Positions 1 to 8,896 are shown, counted from the first letter of the stretch. The stretch: DNA of 64,000 nucleotides from Solitalea longa (GCF_002920915.1 NZ_PQVF01000001.1:186001-250000); one strand, 5' to 3'. The notes: generated from the sequence alone by a model not told the origin. Translations and numbers: made by a program.

Positions 1-568
1 TAAAGTCATTACCATTTACATTTCCCGATCCAAGATTAGAATGAATAAATCGGGCAGCCATGGCTAAAGAAAACAAATCACTTAACTTACGAATATAGGC
101 TGCATCAAATGAATATTCGCTTGGATTATATTGCCCAAATTGCTGACCGGTATTATCAGTAAAAATAAGCTCTCCCAACGAAAAAAACCTAAAAGAAGAG
201 GCAATGGTTTGACGGTCATCAATTTTATAATAGCCGGAAAGATAAGCCAGATTAATATCCTGGATTCCTAATGAGCGTAACCAGGGACTATAGTCAATTC
301 CTACGCCAGCCTTATCACTACAAAAAGCATACTTAGCCGGATTCCAATGCATTGAACTCACATCAGCTCCTGTTGCACCCCCTGCGTCTCCCATTCCTCC
401 AGATCTTGAATCAGGGCCAATTAATAAAAATGGTACAGCAGTTGTAATAGAGTTTACTCTTTTGCCATCTGTTTGAACGTCGCCACCAATTGTCTGGGCG
501 CTACTATGCACAATTCCGGCACATGTAAAAGAGAGCATCAGTAACAAATGTTTATTACCTATTTTCAT
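1..568 (-). CDS. porV: T9SS outer membrane protein PorV, N-terminal part (cut by window edge)
   Basis: Reading the minus strand from the ATG at 566-568 gives a signal peptide ending near HSSAQ, then TAVPFLLIGPDSRSGGMGDA and SSMHWNPAKYAF, which is the typical start of PorV (also called LptO). PorV is the outer membrane beta-barrel shuttle of the type IX secretion system. It carries substrates with a C-terminal sorting domain from the translocon to the PorU sortase. About 189 residues are visible and the rest lies beyond position 1. The gene is divergent from gldJ, with 315 bp between the starts. PorU is not found between them. The identification rests on the N-terminal motif and on the gldJ neighbour. 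Confidence 0.85.
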   Translation of the reverse strand, partial: MKIGNKHLLLMLSFTCAGIVHSSAQTIGGDVQTDGKRVNSITTAVPFLLIGPDSRSGGMGDAGGATGADVSSMHWNPAKYAFCSDKAGVGIDYSPWLRSLGIQDINLAYLSGYYKIDDRQTIASSFRFFSLGELIFTDNTGQQFGQYNPSEYSFDAAYIRKLSDLFSLAMAARFIHSNLGSGNVNGNDF

Positions 569-883
569 ATATGATTAAAACAATTCATTATTTATAAATT
601 TATCAATTGGCGTGAGTTTAATTACTAACGAAGAAAAATTAAATTTATACACTTCGTTTTCATATAATTACAATGGCATATATAAAAGATAAATTGCAAA
701 GTGCAGAATTATCTGTCGAAATTCAAAGAAATATTTTTATTAAAAACCTTGGATGAATTTGCAACTATTTGATGATATGTGCGTATAATTGGGTTGGAGC
801 ACTTTTTAAACTATAAAGAAAATTTATAGCTTTGAATTAAATTAAATCGAAACCTACATAACCAACAACTATTCACAGGCAGG
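569..883. other. Divergent intergenic region porV/gldJ
   Basis: This 315-bp AT-rich stretch lies between the divergent starts of porV and gldJ. I see no convincing gene in it. On the plus strand TAGCTTTG at 827-834 matches the Bacteroidota -7 box TAnnTTTG and would serve gldJ, about 50 bp upstream of its ATG, but no TTG lies at the expected -33 spacing. No clear -7 box was found for porV on the minus strand. Confidence 0.5.
827..834 (+). promoter_or_regulatory. Candidate -7 box for gldJ
   Basis: TAGCTTTG matches TAnnTTTG. There is no good -33 TTG at 18-21 bp, so this is a partial match only. Confidence 0.35.
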
Positions 884-2335
884 ATGAAAAGAACTACACG
901 ATATCTTATACTGGCTTGCGCATTAGGTTTGCCTCTGTCGTTCATTGCATGTAACAAAAAAGAACGATCATCAACTACCGGATGGAATTATAATGATCCC
1001 AAAAACGGTGGTTTTCAGAAAATAACCTATAAAAAAGACCAGTTAGGACCTGGTCTTGTAGCCATTGAAGGAGGAACATTTGTAATGGGTTCCTTAGAAC
1101 AAGATCTTGGATATGACAATGACAACACCGAGAAAAGGGTAACGGTAACATCTTTTTATATGGATGAAACCGAAGTTCGTAATATCGATTGGTTGGAATA
1201 TCTATACTGGTTAGGCCGTGTGTATAAAGGCCATCCCCAGGTATATGAGCGTGCATTGCCAGATACCATGGTTTGGAGAAAGCCATTAGCATACAACGAG
1301 CCTTACGTAGATAACTATCTTAGACACCCCGCATTCGCAGATTATCCGGTTGTTGGAGTTAACTGGAACCAGGCCAGCGAATATTGTATTTGGAGAACGG
1401 ATCGTGCTAACGAGTCGATCTTAATCAATAAAGGGATTTTAAAAGCAGATCCTAATCAAACTGACGCGAATAACTTCAATACTGATTCTTATTACGCAGG
1501 TCAATACGAAGGTGTGGTTAAAAAGAACGTTAAAAACCTTGATCCGGTAGCTACAAACAAAACTCGTTCGGTTCGTTATTCAGATGGTATCCTGCTTCCA
1601 GGTGCTTACCGTTTACCTTCTGAAGCTGAATGGGAATATGCAGCTTTAGCATTAAAAGGAAACGTTAAGTACGAAAATATTGAAGAGAAAAAACTTTACC
1701 CTTGGAACGGTTTAACAATGCGTAGTTCAGAAGGTAAAACTCAAGGTTTATTCTTAGCTAACTTTAAACGCGGAAGAGGTGATAATACAGGGGTTGCAGG
1801 TTACCTGAACGATAACGCTGATATTACCGCTCCTGTGAAAAGCTATCTTCCAAACGATTACGGATTGTATTGTATGGCCGGAAACGTGAACGAATGGGTG
1901 CAAGATGTTTATCGTCCGCTTTCATTTGAAGATATCAGTGATCAAAACCCTTTCCGTGGTAACCAATACACAGTTAAACAGAAAGATGCTAAAGGGGCTT
2001 ATGCTAAAAAAGACAGCTTAGGCCGCATTCCAAGAGTTCCTGATACTGTGGGTCGTTTAATTGACGGTACTAAAGTTGTTAAAAAAGCCGACGTTCGTGA
2101 TCATGATGATGAAAAAGGAATGTATGGTTACGGTAAAACTTCATTAGTAAATAACCGTTCACGTGTTTACAAAGGTGGTTCTTGGAACGACAGAGCTTAT
2201 TGGTTAACTCCAGGTTCACGTCGCTTTATGGATCAGGATTCTTCGTCAGCAGAAATCGGTTTCCGTTGCGCAATGGGTCGTGTAGGTGCTCCAGGTGTTG
2301 GAAAAACCAAACGTCCTAATTTCAAAACTAAATAA
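884..2335 (+). CDS. gldJ: Gliding motility/T9SS lipoprotein GldJ
   Basis: This is a 483-residue lipoprotein with a basic N-terminus, a hydrophobic stretch and a lipobox ending in Cys23 (SFIAC). The rest is a formylglycine-generating-enzyme-like (SUMF1/FGE) fold: IEGGTFVMGS near the start, PSEAEWEYAA in the middle, GNVNEWVQDVYRP, then VYKGGSWNDRAYWLTPGSRR and IGFRCA at the end. GldJ and GldK are non-catalytic members of this fold that work with the T9SS motor and trans-envelope complex. The neighbours porV and murF fit the gldJ locus of other Bacteroidota. GldK is the main alternative. Context favours GldJ, because gldL/M/N do not follow. A strong terminator follows. Confidence 0.88.
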   Translation: MKRTTRYLILACALGLPLSFIACNKKERSSTTGWNYNDPKNGGFQKITYKKDQLGPGLVAIEGGTFVMGSLEQDLGYDNDNTEKRVTVTSFYMDETEVRNIDWLEYLYWLGRVYKGHPQVYERALPDTMVWRKPLAYNEPYVDNYLRHPAFADYPVVGVNWNQASEYCIWRTDRANESILINKGILKADPNQTDANNFNTDSYYAGQYEGVVKKNVKNLDPVATNKTRSVRYSDGILLPGAYRLPSEAEWEYAALALKGNVKYENIEEKKLYPWNGLTMRSSEGKTQGLFLANFKRGRGDNTGVAGYLNDNADITAPVKSYLPNDYGLYCMAGNVNEWVQDVYRPLSFEDISDQNPFRGNQYTVKQKDAKGAYAKKDSLGRIPRVPDTVGRLIDGTKVVKKADVRDHDDEKGMYGYGKTSLVNNRSRVYKGGSWNDRAYWLTPGSRRFMDQDSSSAEIGFRCAMGRVGAPGVGKTKRPNFKTK

Positions 2336-2355
2336 GATCAAGTCAAATATTAGTT

Positions 2356-2390
2356 AAAAGGCTGTCCAATTGGACAGCCTTTTTCTTTTT
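2356..2390 (+). terminator. Intrinsic terminator after gldJ
   Basis: An AAAAGGCTGTCC / GGACAGCCTTTT stem with an AATT loop is followed by a T-rich tail. It isolates gldJ from murF. Confidence 0.85.
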
Positions 2391-2451
2391 CAATACATTC
2401 CTAAAACATCATAAATCCGACTTTTGATTATCTTTAGACCCAAATTAAAAG

Positions 2452-3747
2452 ATGACAACTGAACAATTATATACCCTATATAAGGAATACCCGGTTATTT
2501 GCACAGATACCCGTAAAATTACGCCTAACTGTATTTTCTTTGCTTTAAAGGGCGATAACTTTAACGCTAATCAATTTGCAAAACAAGCACTTGAAAATGG
2601 AGCTGCATATGCAGTTATTGATGAAAAGCAGTATGTGGAAAACGACCGCTTTATTTTAGTAAGTGATGCACTGCAATCGTTGCAACAGTTGGCTAAATAT
2701 CACAGGGCTCAGCTTACGATTCCGTTTCTGGGTATTACCGGAACAAACGGTAAAACAACAACTAAGGAACTCATAAATGCGGTTCTATCTCAAAAATTTA
2801 AAACCTATGCCACCATCGGCAATCTGAATAATCATATTGGTGTTCCGCTCACCATCCTTTCAATTGATGCCAGTATTGAATTCGCAATTATTGAAATGGG
2901 AGCAAATCATCAAAAGGAGATTGAATTGCTTGCAGATATTGCTAATCCTGATTATGGCATTATAACCAATGTAGGGAAGGCTCATTTGGAAGGCTTTGGA
3001 GGTTTTGAAGGTGTAAAAAAAGGAAAGAAAGAGCTATATGATCATCTTCAAGACAATGGATTGGTTTTTATTAATAATGACAATCCTCACTTGTTGGAAA
3101 TGGTTGCCAATGTTAAACGCAAAGTATATTACGGAACCTCAGATACCAATGCGATTACGGGCAGGGCCATTGTAACAGGAGATACTGTTTCGCTTGATTG
3201 GAAACTTTCTGACACTGAAAAATGGAACACTGTATATTCCAATCTTGTTGGTGCTTATAATTTTGAAAATGTTCTTGCTGCAGTTTGTATTGGTAGTTAT
3301 TTCGGTTTAACTGCCGAACAGATAGCTCAAGGTGTGGCAAGCTATCAGCCCAATAATAATCGCTCTCAAGCGGTTAAAACGGAAACCAATACGCTTATTT
3401 GTGATTACTATAATGCTAATCCGAGCAGTATGTCTGCTGCTATCGATAATTTTGCAAAAAACAATTCAGAAAACAAGCTCGTAATACTAGCCGACATGTT
3501 TGAGCTGGGAGAATATAGCAGTGAGGAACATCGGAGAATAATTAATCAGTTAGCTGATAAGCATATCGGTAATGCATTGCTAATAGGGAAGCATTTCTTT
3601 GCGTTAAAAGACAATTCGAAATTTACATTCTTTGAAAGTACCTCCGATGCAGCTGAATATTTGAAACAATATCCCGTTAAGAATACATACATACTCGTAA
3701 AAGGATCACGAGGAATGAAACTTGAATCACTAATAGGCTTATTATAA
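2452..3747 (+). CDS. murF: UDP-N-acetylmuramoyl-tripeptide--D-alanyl-D-alanine ligase
   Basis: MurF adds D-Ala-D-Ala to UDP-MurNAc-tripeptide, the last cytoplasmic step in making the peptidoglycan stem peptide. The 431 residues show the Mur-ligase order: an N-terminal substrate domain with CTDTRKI, the ATP-binding loop GITGTNGKTTTKE near residues 95-107, IIEMGANHQKEIE, ITNVGKAHLEGFG, and a C-terminal domain with DYYNANPSSM and ILVKGSRGMKLE. Length is normal. It has its own short upstream region, with TATCTTTA resembling a -7 box, and ends at a terminator shared with the convergent pdhC gene. Murein synthesis beside gldJ is a recurring Bacteroidota arrangement. Confidence 0.95.
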   Translation: MTTEQLYTLYKEYPVICTDTRKITPNCIFFALKGDNFNANQFAKQALENGAAYAVIDEKQYVENDRFILVSDALQSLQQLAKYHRAQLTIPFLGITGTNGKTTTKELINAVLSQKFKTYATIGNLNNHIGVPLTILSIDASIEFAIIEMGANHQKEIELLADIANPDYGIITNVGKAHLEGFGGFEGVKKGKKELYDHLQDNGLVFINNDNPHLLEMVANVKRKVYYGTSDTNAITGRAIVTGDTVSLDWKLSDTEKWNTVYSNLVGAYNFENVLAAVCIGSYFGLTAEQIAQGVASYQPNNNRSQAVKTETNTLICDYYNANPSSMSAAIDNFAKNNSENKLVILADMFELGEYSSEEHRRIINQLADKHIGNALLIGKHFFALKDNSKFTFFESTSDAAEYLKQYPVKNTYILVKGSRGMKLESLIGLL

Positions 3748-3751
3748 AAGT

Positions 3752-3786
3752 AAAAAGCCCCGTTTCAGATTGAGACGGGGCTTTTT
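3752..3786. terminator. Bidirectional terminator between murF and pdhC
   Basis: The hairpin AAAAAGCCCCGT / ACGGGGCTTTTT has A-rich and T-rich flanks, so it can end transcripts on both strands. It lies between convergent genes. Confidence 0.85.
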
Positions 3787-3802
3787 GCTTTTATACTTTG
3801 TG

Positions 3803-5431
3803 TTATACTAATAACCGTAAAGGCTCTTCTAACAGACTTTTTAAGGTAAGTAAGAACTCAGAACCAGTTGCTCCATCAACCACACGGTGATCGCATGATA
3901 AGGTAACTTTCATTACATTGCCTGGTACTACCTGTCCGTTTTTAACAACCGGAACCTGGCTGATTCCACCTACAGCTAGAATACAGGCATCCGGAGGGTT
4001 AATGATTGCTGTGAATTCATCAATTCCGTACATTCCTAGGTTTGAGATGGTAAAGGTTGAACCTTCCCAATCTGCAGGTTGTAGCTTTTTATCTTTTGCT
4101 TTCTGAGCGAATTCTTTTACTTCCGCAGAGATAGTTGAAAGAGATTTAGTATCAGCAAAACGAACAACCGGTACCAATAAACCATCTTCAACAGCTACTG
4201 CAACACCAATATTAACGTGGTTATTGTAGCGAATCTTATCGCCTAACCAACTTGAGTTAACTTTAGGATGTTTCTTCAATGCAACAGCAACGGCCTTTAA
4301 AACAATATCATTAAATGAAACCTTAACAGTGCCTAATTCATTGATACGTTTACGTGCCGACATTGCCTGATCCATATCAATTGACATGGTTAAATAGAAA
4401 TGCGGTGCTGTAAATAAGCTTTCTGACAAACGGCGAGCAATGGTTTTACGCATTTGCGACACTGTAACCTCTGTGAAGCTTTCTTGACCGTAAACAGTAG
4501 GAGCAGCAGGTGTAGTTGCAGCAGAAGCTGAAGCCGAAGCCGGTTTTTCAGCAGGAGCAGCTGATGGAGTGAAAGTTTCAACATCTTTTTTCACAATTCT
4601 TCCACCCTCGGCGCTACCTTTAACTTGTGATAGATTTATTCCTTTTTCTTCAGCGATTTTGCGCGCCAATGGAGAAGCTTTCACTCTTCCGTCGGCAGAT
4701 GCAGTTTGTTCCTGAACTGCAGGAGCTGCAGCAGGAGCAGAAGTTGAAGCAACTGGTGCGGCTTCGGTACTTGTAGCCGGCGCAGCAGTTGTAGCCTGAA
4801 GCAACGGACTAACATCCGTTCCTGGTTTACCTACAATGGCTATGATGTCATTTACTTTTGCAGCTTTACCTTCTTCAATGCCAACGTACAACAATGTCCC
4901 TTCTGCATAAGCGGTAACTTCCATTGTTGCTTTATCTGTTTCAACATCAGCAATTGTGTCATCTGATTTAATTGTATCGCCAACTTTTTTGTACCATTTA
5001 TTAATAACACCTTCAGTCATGGTATCACTTAACAAAGGCATACGAATTACAGTAGCTCCCAGTGATTCAGGAGTAACAGTTGGTGCGCTTTGAACTACTG
5101 GGGCGGCTGCTGCAGCAGGAGCAGGGGTTGGCTCGTTAGCTTTTGTAGCAGGAGCTGAACCTCCATTTGCTAAAACAGCTTTATAATCTTCACCTTCAGC
5201 ACCCAAAACGGCAATAACAGCATCAACCGGTACAGCTTGGCCTTCTTCTACACCAATGTATAATAAGGTTCCTTCTTGGAACGATTCAAAATCCATGGTA
5301 GCTTTGTCGGTTTCAACTTCGGCAACTACATCACCTGATTTTACTTTATCACCGACCTTTTTATGCCATTTAGCCAATACCCCTTCGGTCATGGTATCGC
5401 TCATTTTTGGCATGCGTACTACTTCAGCCAT
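3803..5431 (-). CDS. pdhC: Pyruvate dehydrogenase E2, dihydrolipoamide acetyltransferase
   Basis: E2 of the pyruvate dehydrogenase complex passes the acetyl group from lipoyl-lysine to CoA. The 542 residues hold two lipoyl domains (lipoyl lysines in ETDKATM at about K43 and K167), Ala/Pro-rich linkers, a peripheral-subunit-binding domain (ASPLARKIAEEKGINLSQV, about 252-290), and a C-terminal catalytic domain ending with the active-site motif SCDHRVVDGATG. The two lipoyl domains make a visible internal repeat at the DNA level. It lies 149 bp downstream of the E1-alpha gene on the same strand. No E1-beta gene is nearby, which is usual for Bacteroidota with this gene pair. Confidence 0.95.
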   Translation of the reverse strand: MAEVVRMPKMSDTMTEGVLAKWHKKVGDKVKSGDVVAEVETDKATMDFESFQEGTLLYIGVEEGQAVPVDAVIAVLGAEGEDYKAVLANGGSAPATKANEPTPAPAAAAAPVVQSAPTVTPESLGATVIRMPLLSDTMTEGVINKWYKKVGDTIKSDDTIADVETDKATMEVTAYAEGTLLYVGIEEGKAAKVNDIIAIVGKPGTDVSPLLQATTAAPATSTEAAPVASTSAPAAAPAVQEQTASADGRVKASPLARKIAEEKGINLSQVKGSAEGGRIVKKDVETFTPSAAPAEKPASASASAATTPAAPTVYGQESFTEVTVSQMRKTIARRLSESLFTAPHFYLTMSIDMDQAMSARKRINELGTVKVSFNDIVLKAVAVALKKHPKVNSSWLGDKIRYNNHVNIGVAVAVEDGLLVPVVRFADTKSLSTISAEVKEFAQKAKDKKLQPADWEGSTFTISNLGMYGIDEFTAIINPPDACILAVGGISQVPVVKNGQVVPGNVMKVTLSCDHRVVDGATGSEFLLTLKSLLEEPLRLLV

Positions 5432-5532
5432 ATTTTTTTAATTAGAATAGTTGTTGTTGTGTTGTGCATATAAAGATAAGAGTTACTGAAATTTCTTTCC
5501 TCCTATAACTCTTCAATTCTTACTAATACAAG

Positions 5533-5567
5533 TTGCGGGTTAGGAGTTATTCACCCGTAACCCGCAA
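5533..5567. other. Stem-loop between pdhA and pdhC
   Basis: A perfect 10-bp inverted repeat, TTGCGGGTTA / TAACCCGCAA, with a 15-nt loop sits in the 149-bp gap between the two pdh genes. No U-tract follows on the minus strand, so it is not a standard terminator. It may be an mRNA processing or stability element that sets the E1-alpha to E2 ratio. Confidence 0.5.
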
Positions 5568-5580
5568 TTTGTTATTTGGA

Positions 5581-6576
5581 TTAGTCCATTATATATGGGT
5601 AATCTTCCTGTACGTACACGTCTTTGTATAATTCAGACGGATCAGGGTAATTTGATTCTTCAGCAAACTTAACTGAATCTTCAACGATATCTTTAACCTT
5701 TGCCTCAATTTCTTCGAACCATTTGGCATCGGCATATTTCTTTTCGAGGATAGTACTTTTCACCTGTTCAATCGGATCCTTTGACTTATATTCTTCCACT
5801 TCTTCTTTGGTACGATATTTAGCAGGATCGGACATTGAGTGTCCTTTATAACGATAAGTACGAATTTCGAGGAACGAAGGACCTTCGCCAGCGCGAGCAC
5901 GCTGAACAGCACGGTCAACTGCTTCGTGAACAGCCTCGCAGCTCATTCCATCAACTGGCTCAGATGGCATATCAAAGCCTAAACCGATCTTATATATATC
6001 AGGCATATTGGTGGTACGCTGAACCGAAGTTCCCATAGCGTATCCATTGTTCTCACAAATGAAAATCACCGGAATATTCCAGATCATAGCCATGTTAAAT
6101 GTTTCGTTTAAAGCACCTTGACGTACAGCACCATCACCCATAAAACATAAACAAACAGCATCGTCACCTTTATACATAGAAGCAAAGGCAATGCCTGCGC
6201 CTAATGGAATTTGTCCACCTACAATGCCATGACCACCGTAGAAATTATGCTCTTTAGAGAAAAAGTGCATAGAACCACCTTTTCCTTTTGAACAACCTGT
6301 TTCTTTACCATAAAGTTCAGCCATACATTCACGGGCAGAAACACCTTTGCCAAGAGCAAATGCATGGTCACGATAGGCCGTAATAAAACCATCTTTTGGT
6401 AATGTTGCAGATAATGCACCCGCAGCAACAGCTTCCTGACCAATGTATAAGTGACAAAATCCTCTGATCTTTTGTTGTCCGTAAAGTTGACCCGAACGTT
6501 CTTCAAACTTTCTCATCAGGTACATTTGCTCGTACCACTGCAGATAGGTCTCTTTTGTGATTGCTACAGAACTCAT
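5581..6576 (-). CDS. pdhA: Pyruvate dehydrogenase E1 component, alpha subunit
   Basis: E1-alpha and E1-beta together decarboxylate pyruvate with thiamine diphosphate and acylate the lipoyl group of E2. In the 331 residues the ThDP-binding motif is clear: GDGAVRQGALNETFNMA followed by ENNGYAMGTS. GHGIVGGQIPLGAGIAFA and the phosphorylation-loop-like YRYKGHSMSDPAKYRTKEE also match the family. Length is normal for the short bacterial type. Transcription probably starts at the TACATTTG box upstream and reads on into pdhC. The beta subunit must be encoded elsewhere. Confidence 0.95.
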   Translation of the reverse strand: MSSVAITKETYLQWYEQMYLMRKFEERSGQLYGQQKIRGFCHLYIGQEAVAAGALSATLPKDGFITAYRDHAFALGKGVSARECMAELYGKETGCSKGKGGSMHFFSKEHNFYGGHGIVGGQIPLGAGIAFASMYKGDDAVCLCFMGDGAVRQGALNETFNMAMIWNIPVIFICENNGYAMGTSVQRTTNMPDIYKIGLGFDMPSEPVDGMSCEAVHEAVDRAVQRARAGEGPSFLEIRTYRYKGHSMSDPAKYRTKEEVEEYKSKDPIEQVKSTILEKKYADAKWFEEIEAKVKDIVEDSVKFAEESNYPDPSELYKDVYVQEDYPYIMD

Positions 6577-6610
6577 ATTAAAGTTTATAAGCTTAAAATT
6601 TTTGTGAGGG

Positions 6611-6618
6611 CAAATGTA
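6611..6618 (-). promoter_or_regulatory. Candidate -7 box for pdhA
   Basis: On the minus strand the sequence is TACATTTG, matching TAnnTTTG, 35 bp upstream of the pdhA ATG. No TTG is seen at the usual -33 distance. Confidence 0.4.
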
Positions 6619-6823
6619 TCAATAAAAAAGCAAAATGTAAATTTGAATGACTATATCTGCTTTTGTAAACAATATTTTAAAATAAGGCTACGTTTTAAGC
6701 GATGTTACCAATTTTAATAAGTTTCTGAAAATGTTATTAGTGTGTAACTTTTATACTGTTAAATCGTATAAAAATTACCCGTGAAGTTTTTGAGAAAAAA
6801 CGGCATGGTTTTAATACATTAAC

Positions 6824-6854
6824 TTGAAGTAATGATTAATTAACTTTAGTTTTG
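6824..6854 (+). promoter_or_regulatory. Bacteroidota promoter for the NlpC/P60 gene
   Basis: TTG at 6824-6826 and TAGTTTTG at 6847-6854 are separated by 20 bp, which fits the Bacteroidota sigma factor consensus. The last three bases form the TTG that would otherwise be taken as the first start codon of the next gene. The true start is therefore probably the TTG at 6876. Confidence 0.6.
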
Positions 6855-6875
6855 AAACGATTAAACATAGCGGCT

Positions 6876-7421
6876 TTGAAAAAACTATTACTTGCTTTAG
6901 TTTTCTTGTTCTCGGCAAACGCTGTGAGTGCGCAGTCGAAAGGGTTAAAAGAGTTATTTACTTCTAAACCCGAACAAAAAGAAATTTCGGATCCTGATTC
7001 GTTAGGATATTTATATTATTCACAACTTTTTGGTTTTAGCCTTGCTTCTAAAGCAAATACCAAATTGTTTGATTTTATTTACGATTGGTTAGGAACTCCT
7101 TATCGCTTTGGTGGAGACAGCCGTAAAGGAATTGACTGTTCTCGGTTTGTAAACAAAGTTTACGATGCAGTTTACAGTACTTTTCTTGGAGGAGCGAACT
7201 CACGTGATATTTATAAAAACGTAAAACCGGTTAATAAAGAAGACTTAAAAGAAGGCGATTTCGTATTCTTTAAAATAGGGAAGAAATACATTTCTCATAT
7301 TGGAATATATCTGGGCAATGGCAAATTTGCACATTCATCTTCATCAAAAGGGGTTAACATTTCTGACCTGAATGACCCTTACTTTAAACGCTACTTTTTT
7401 AAAGGTGGCAGAATAGAATAA
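6876..7421 (+). CDS. Secreted NlpC/P60 (C40) cell-wall peptidase
   Basis: The frame is open from the TTG at 6852, but that codon belongs to a promoter -7 box. From the TTG at 6876 the protein begins MKKLLLALVFLFSANAVSAQ, a clean signal peptide, so I use that start (181 residues). The NlpC/P60 fold is at the C-terminus. The catalytic Cys is in GIDCSRFV (about residue 88), the first His in SHIGIYL (about 141) and the second in FAHSSSSKG (about 153). Such enzymes cut gamma-D-glutamyl to diamino-acid bonds in peptidoglycan. Only about 70 residues precede the domain, with no SH3 repeats, so it is a minimal form. A terminator follows. Confidence 0.85.
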   Translation: MKKLLLALVFLFSANAVSAQSKGLKELFTSKPEQKEISDPDSLGYLYYSQLFGFSLASKANTKLFDFIYDWLGTPYRFGGDSRKGIDCSRFVNKVYDAVYSTFLGGANSRDIYKNVKPVNKEDLKEGDFVFFKIGKKYISHIGIYLGNGKFAHSSSSKGVNISDLNDPYFKRYFFKGGRIE

Positions 7422-7450
7422 GAAACCATTAAAACTAAAAATCAATAATA

Positions 7451-7481
7451 AAAGAGGCTGCCCCAAAGCAGTCTCTTTTTC
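7451..7481 (+). terminator. Terminator after NlpC/P60 gene
   Basis: AAAGAGGCTGC / GCAGTCTCTTT stem with one G-T wobble, followed by a T-run. Confidence 0.75.
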
Positions 7482-7513
7482 ATTATATATTCTTTGGACT
7501 ACCCCCCTTAAAC

Positions 7514-7795
7514 TCATCCCAATGTTTCGGCCGTTGTAGGATCTATCACATGCAATACTTTTGAAATGGTGTTGGCCGGAAATCCTCCCATCTCCGCATG
7601 CTTTCTAACGGTTTGTTCATCAGGCGCAATGTAAACACAGTAGATCTTATCTCCTGTTACAAAGCTTTGAATCCATTGAATTTGTGGTCCCATTACATTT
7701 AACACATTGCAGGATTTTTGAGCCACTTCTGTCAGTTCCTGTGGAGAGAGATTGCCAACACTTGGAATTTCCCGTTCAATTACAAATTTGGGCAT
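7514..7795 (-). CDS. DUF4242-family protein
   Basis: A 93-residue cytosolic protein that begins MPKFVIEREIPSVGNLSPQE and contains a central region with WIQSFVTGDKIYCVYIAPDE followed by VRKHAEMGGFPANTI. This is the layout of DUF4242, a small ferredoxin-like (dimeric alpha/beta barrel) family; some members are called nickel-binding proteins. No catalytic role can be read from the sequence. It is convergent with the NlpC gene and divergent from the DsrE-like gene. It has no signal peptide. Confidence 0.75.
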   Translation of the reverse strand: MPKFVIEREIPSVGNLSPQELTEVAQKSCNVLNVMGPQIQWIQSFVTGDKIYCVYIAPDEQTVRKHAEMGGFPANTISKVLHVIDPTTAETLG

Positions 7796-7929
7796 AGAAT
7801 GTTTGATTAGATTCTTTTAAAATCATCAAGATTAATTACGGAAATTTACTGATTTACAGACGTTTAAGCAATAAAACACTTCAACCAAATTCAATTATTC
7901 CGTAATTTTAACTAACCAATTTTTTTGCC

Positions 7930-8343
7930 ATGAAAAAGATGTTAATGTTATCGGCCTGGTTAATAATACCTTTTTTAGCTATGGCTCAAACCAAAGATTA
8001 TAAAGTGGTTTTCGATCTTACCAGTAAGGATTCGCTGGATCAAAAAGCATTAATAAGATGGTTGAACGAGATTACCAAATCAACACCAACAGCTAAGCTT
8101 GAAGTGGTTATGTACGCCAAAGGGCTCGATCTTGCATTAAAAAACAAATCAACTGTAGCAAAAGAGGTTGCTCAGTTTGCAAACAACAAGAATGTTGAGT
8201 TTAAAGTATGTGAGATCGCCATGAAAAATCAGAATATAGATCAAAGCCAACTAATTGAAGGCGTTAAAATCGTGCCTGACGGTATTTATGAGATCATTTC
8301 TAAGCAGCATCAGGGTTGGGGATATATCAAGGCAACACACTGA
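7930..8343 (+). CDS. Exported DsrE-like protein
   Basis: A 137-residue protein with a signal peptide (MKKMLMLSAWLIIPFLAMAQ) and then a small alpha/beta domain. The pattern VVMYAKGLDLAL, the conserved Cys in EFKVCEIAMKNQNI (Cys94), and VKIVPDGIYEIISKQHQGWGYIK are those of the DsrE/DsrF-like family. Cytosolic relatives carry sulfur on the cysteine. Exported Bacteroidota members are of unknown role. One gene with its own terminator. Confidence 0.7.
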   Translation: MKKMLMLSAWLIIPFLAMAQTKDYKVVFDLTSKDSLDQKALIRWLNEITKSTPTAKLEVVMYAKGLDLALKNKSTVAKEVAQFANNKNVEFKVCEIAMKNQNIDQSQLIEGVKIVPDGIYEIISKQHQGWGYIKATH

Positions 8344-8366
8344 AAGGTTTAGCACCGATAACTGTG

Positions 8367-8400
8367 AAAGGCAACCATTAACTTGAGTTGCCTTTAATTT
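8367..8400 (+). terminator. Terminator after the DsrE-like gene
   Basis: AAAGGCAAC / GTTGCCTTT stem followed by AATTTTG. The T-tract is modest. Confidence 0.65.
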
Positions 8401-8528
8401 TGTATGCCATCGATTTGAACATTAATAAGCCTGCATACTTTAAAATGAAATGGATATTTTAGCCGGATTAAAATTTAGGTACAGTTATGCGATCTTTAGT
8501 TTGGTTGCCCACTGATTATTAATAATAT

Positions 8529-8882
8529 ATGACTCCTTCAGAAATCAATGATAAATGGTTGAAGTTACAGATGCGCATTGCAACTGATTTCGACAATGAT
8601 AAACCCGATTTAAAAGTGATGCTTTTTTTAATCGGCGTTCAGGAATTAGGTAAAGGTCCACAGAAATATTCCAAACGGCAGAAGGAAGAGCTTATGCATA
8701 TTGCCACATGCAGGCTATTTAGCGAAATGGGTTTTTATGAACTTGAAGCTTTGGACCAGGATGGTTGGCCACATTGGAAATTGATAAAAAAAATACCCAA
8801 TTATACTATGCTTGAACAAGAACTTTTAATGAAGTCGTTAGTCGTTCATTATTTTGAGCAGCTTTACGATACTTCCTTTTAA
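8529..8882 (+). CDS. Conserved hypothetical protein (Bacteroidota)
   Basis: A 117-residue cytosolic protein I cannot assign. It has no signal peptide, no membrane segment and no cysteine cluster. Visible pieces are KVMLFLIGVQELGKGPQ, KRQKEELMHIATCRLF and LDQDGWPHWKL. It looks helical. It ends 14 bp before the cyclophilin gene, so it likely starts a short operon with the cyclophilin and exonuclease III genes. Confidence 0.65.
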   Translation: MTPSEINDKWLKLQMRIATDFDNDKPDLKVMLFLIGVQELGKGPQKYSKRQKEELMHIATCRLFSEMGFYELEALDQDGWPHWKLIKKIPNYTMLEQELLMKSLVVHYFEQLYDTSF

Positions 8883-8896
8883 TTTGAAAAACCACG

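Noticed and set aside
4900-5431. Direct repeat of about 130 bp in the pdhC gene
   Set aside because: Explained by the two lipoyl domains of the E2 protein; not a mobile or regulatory repeat.
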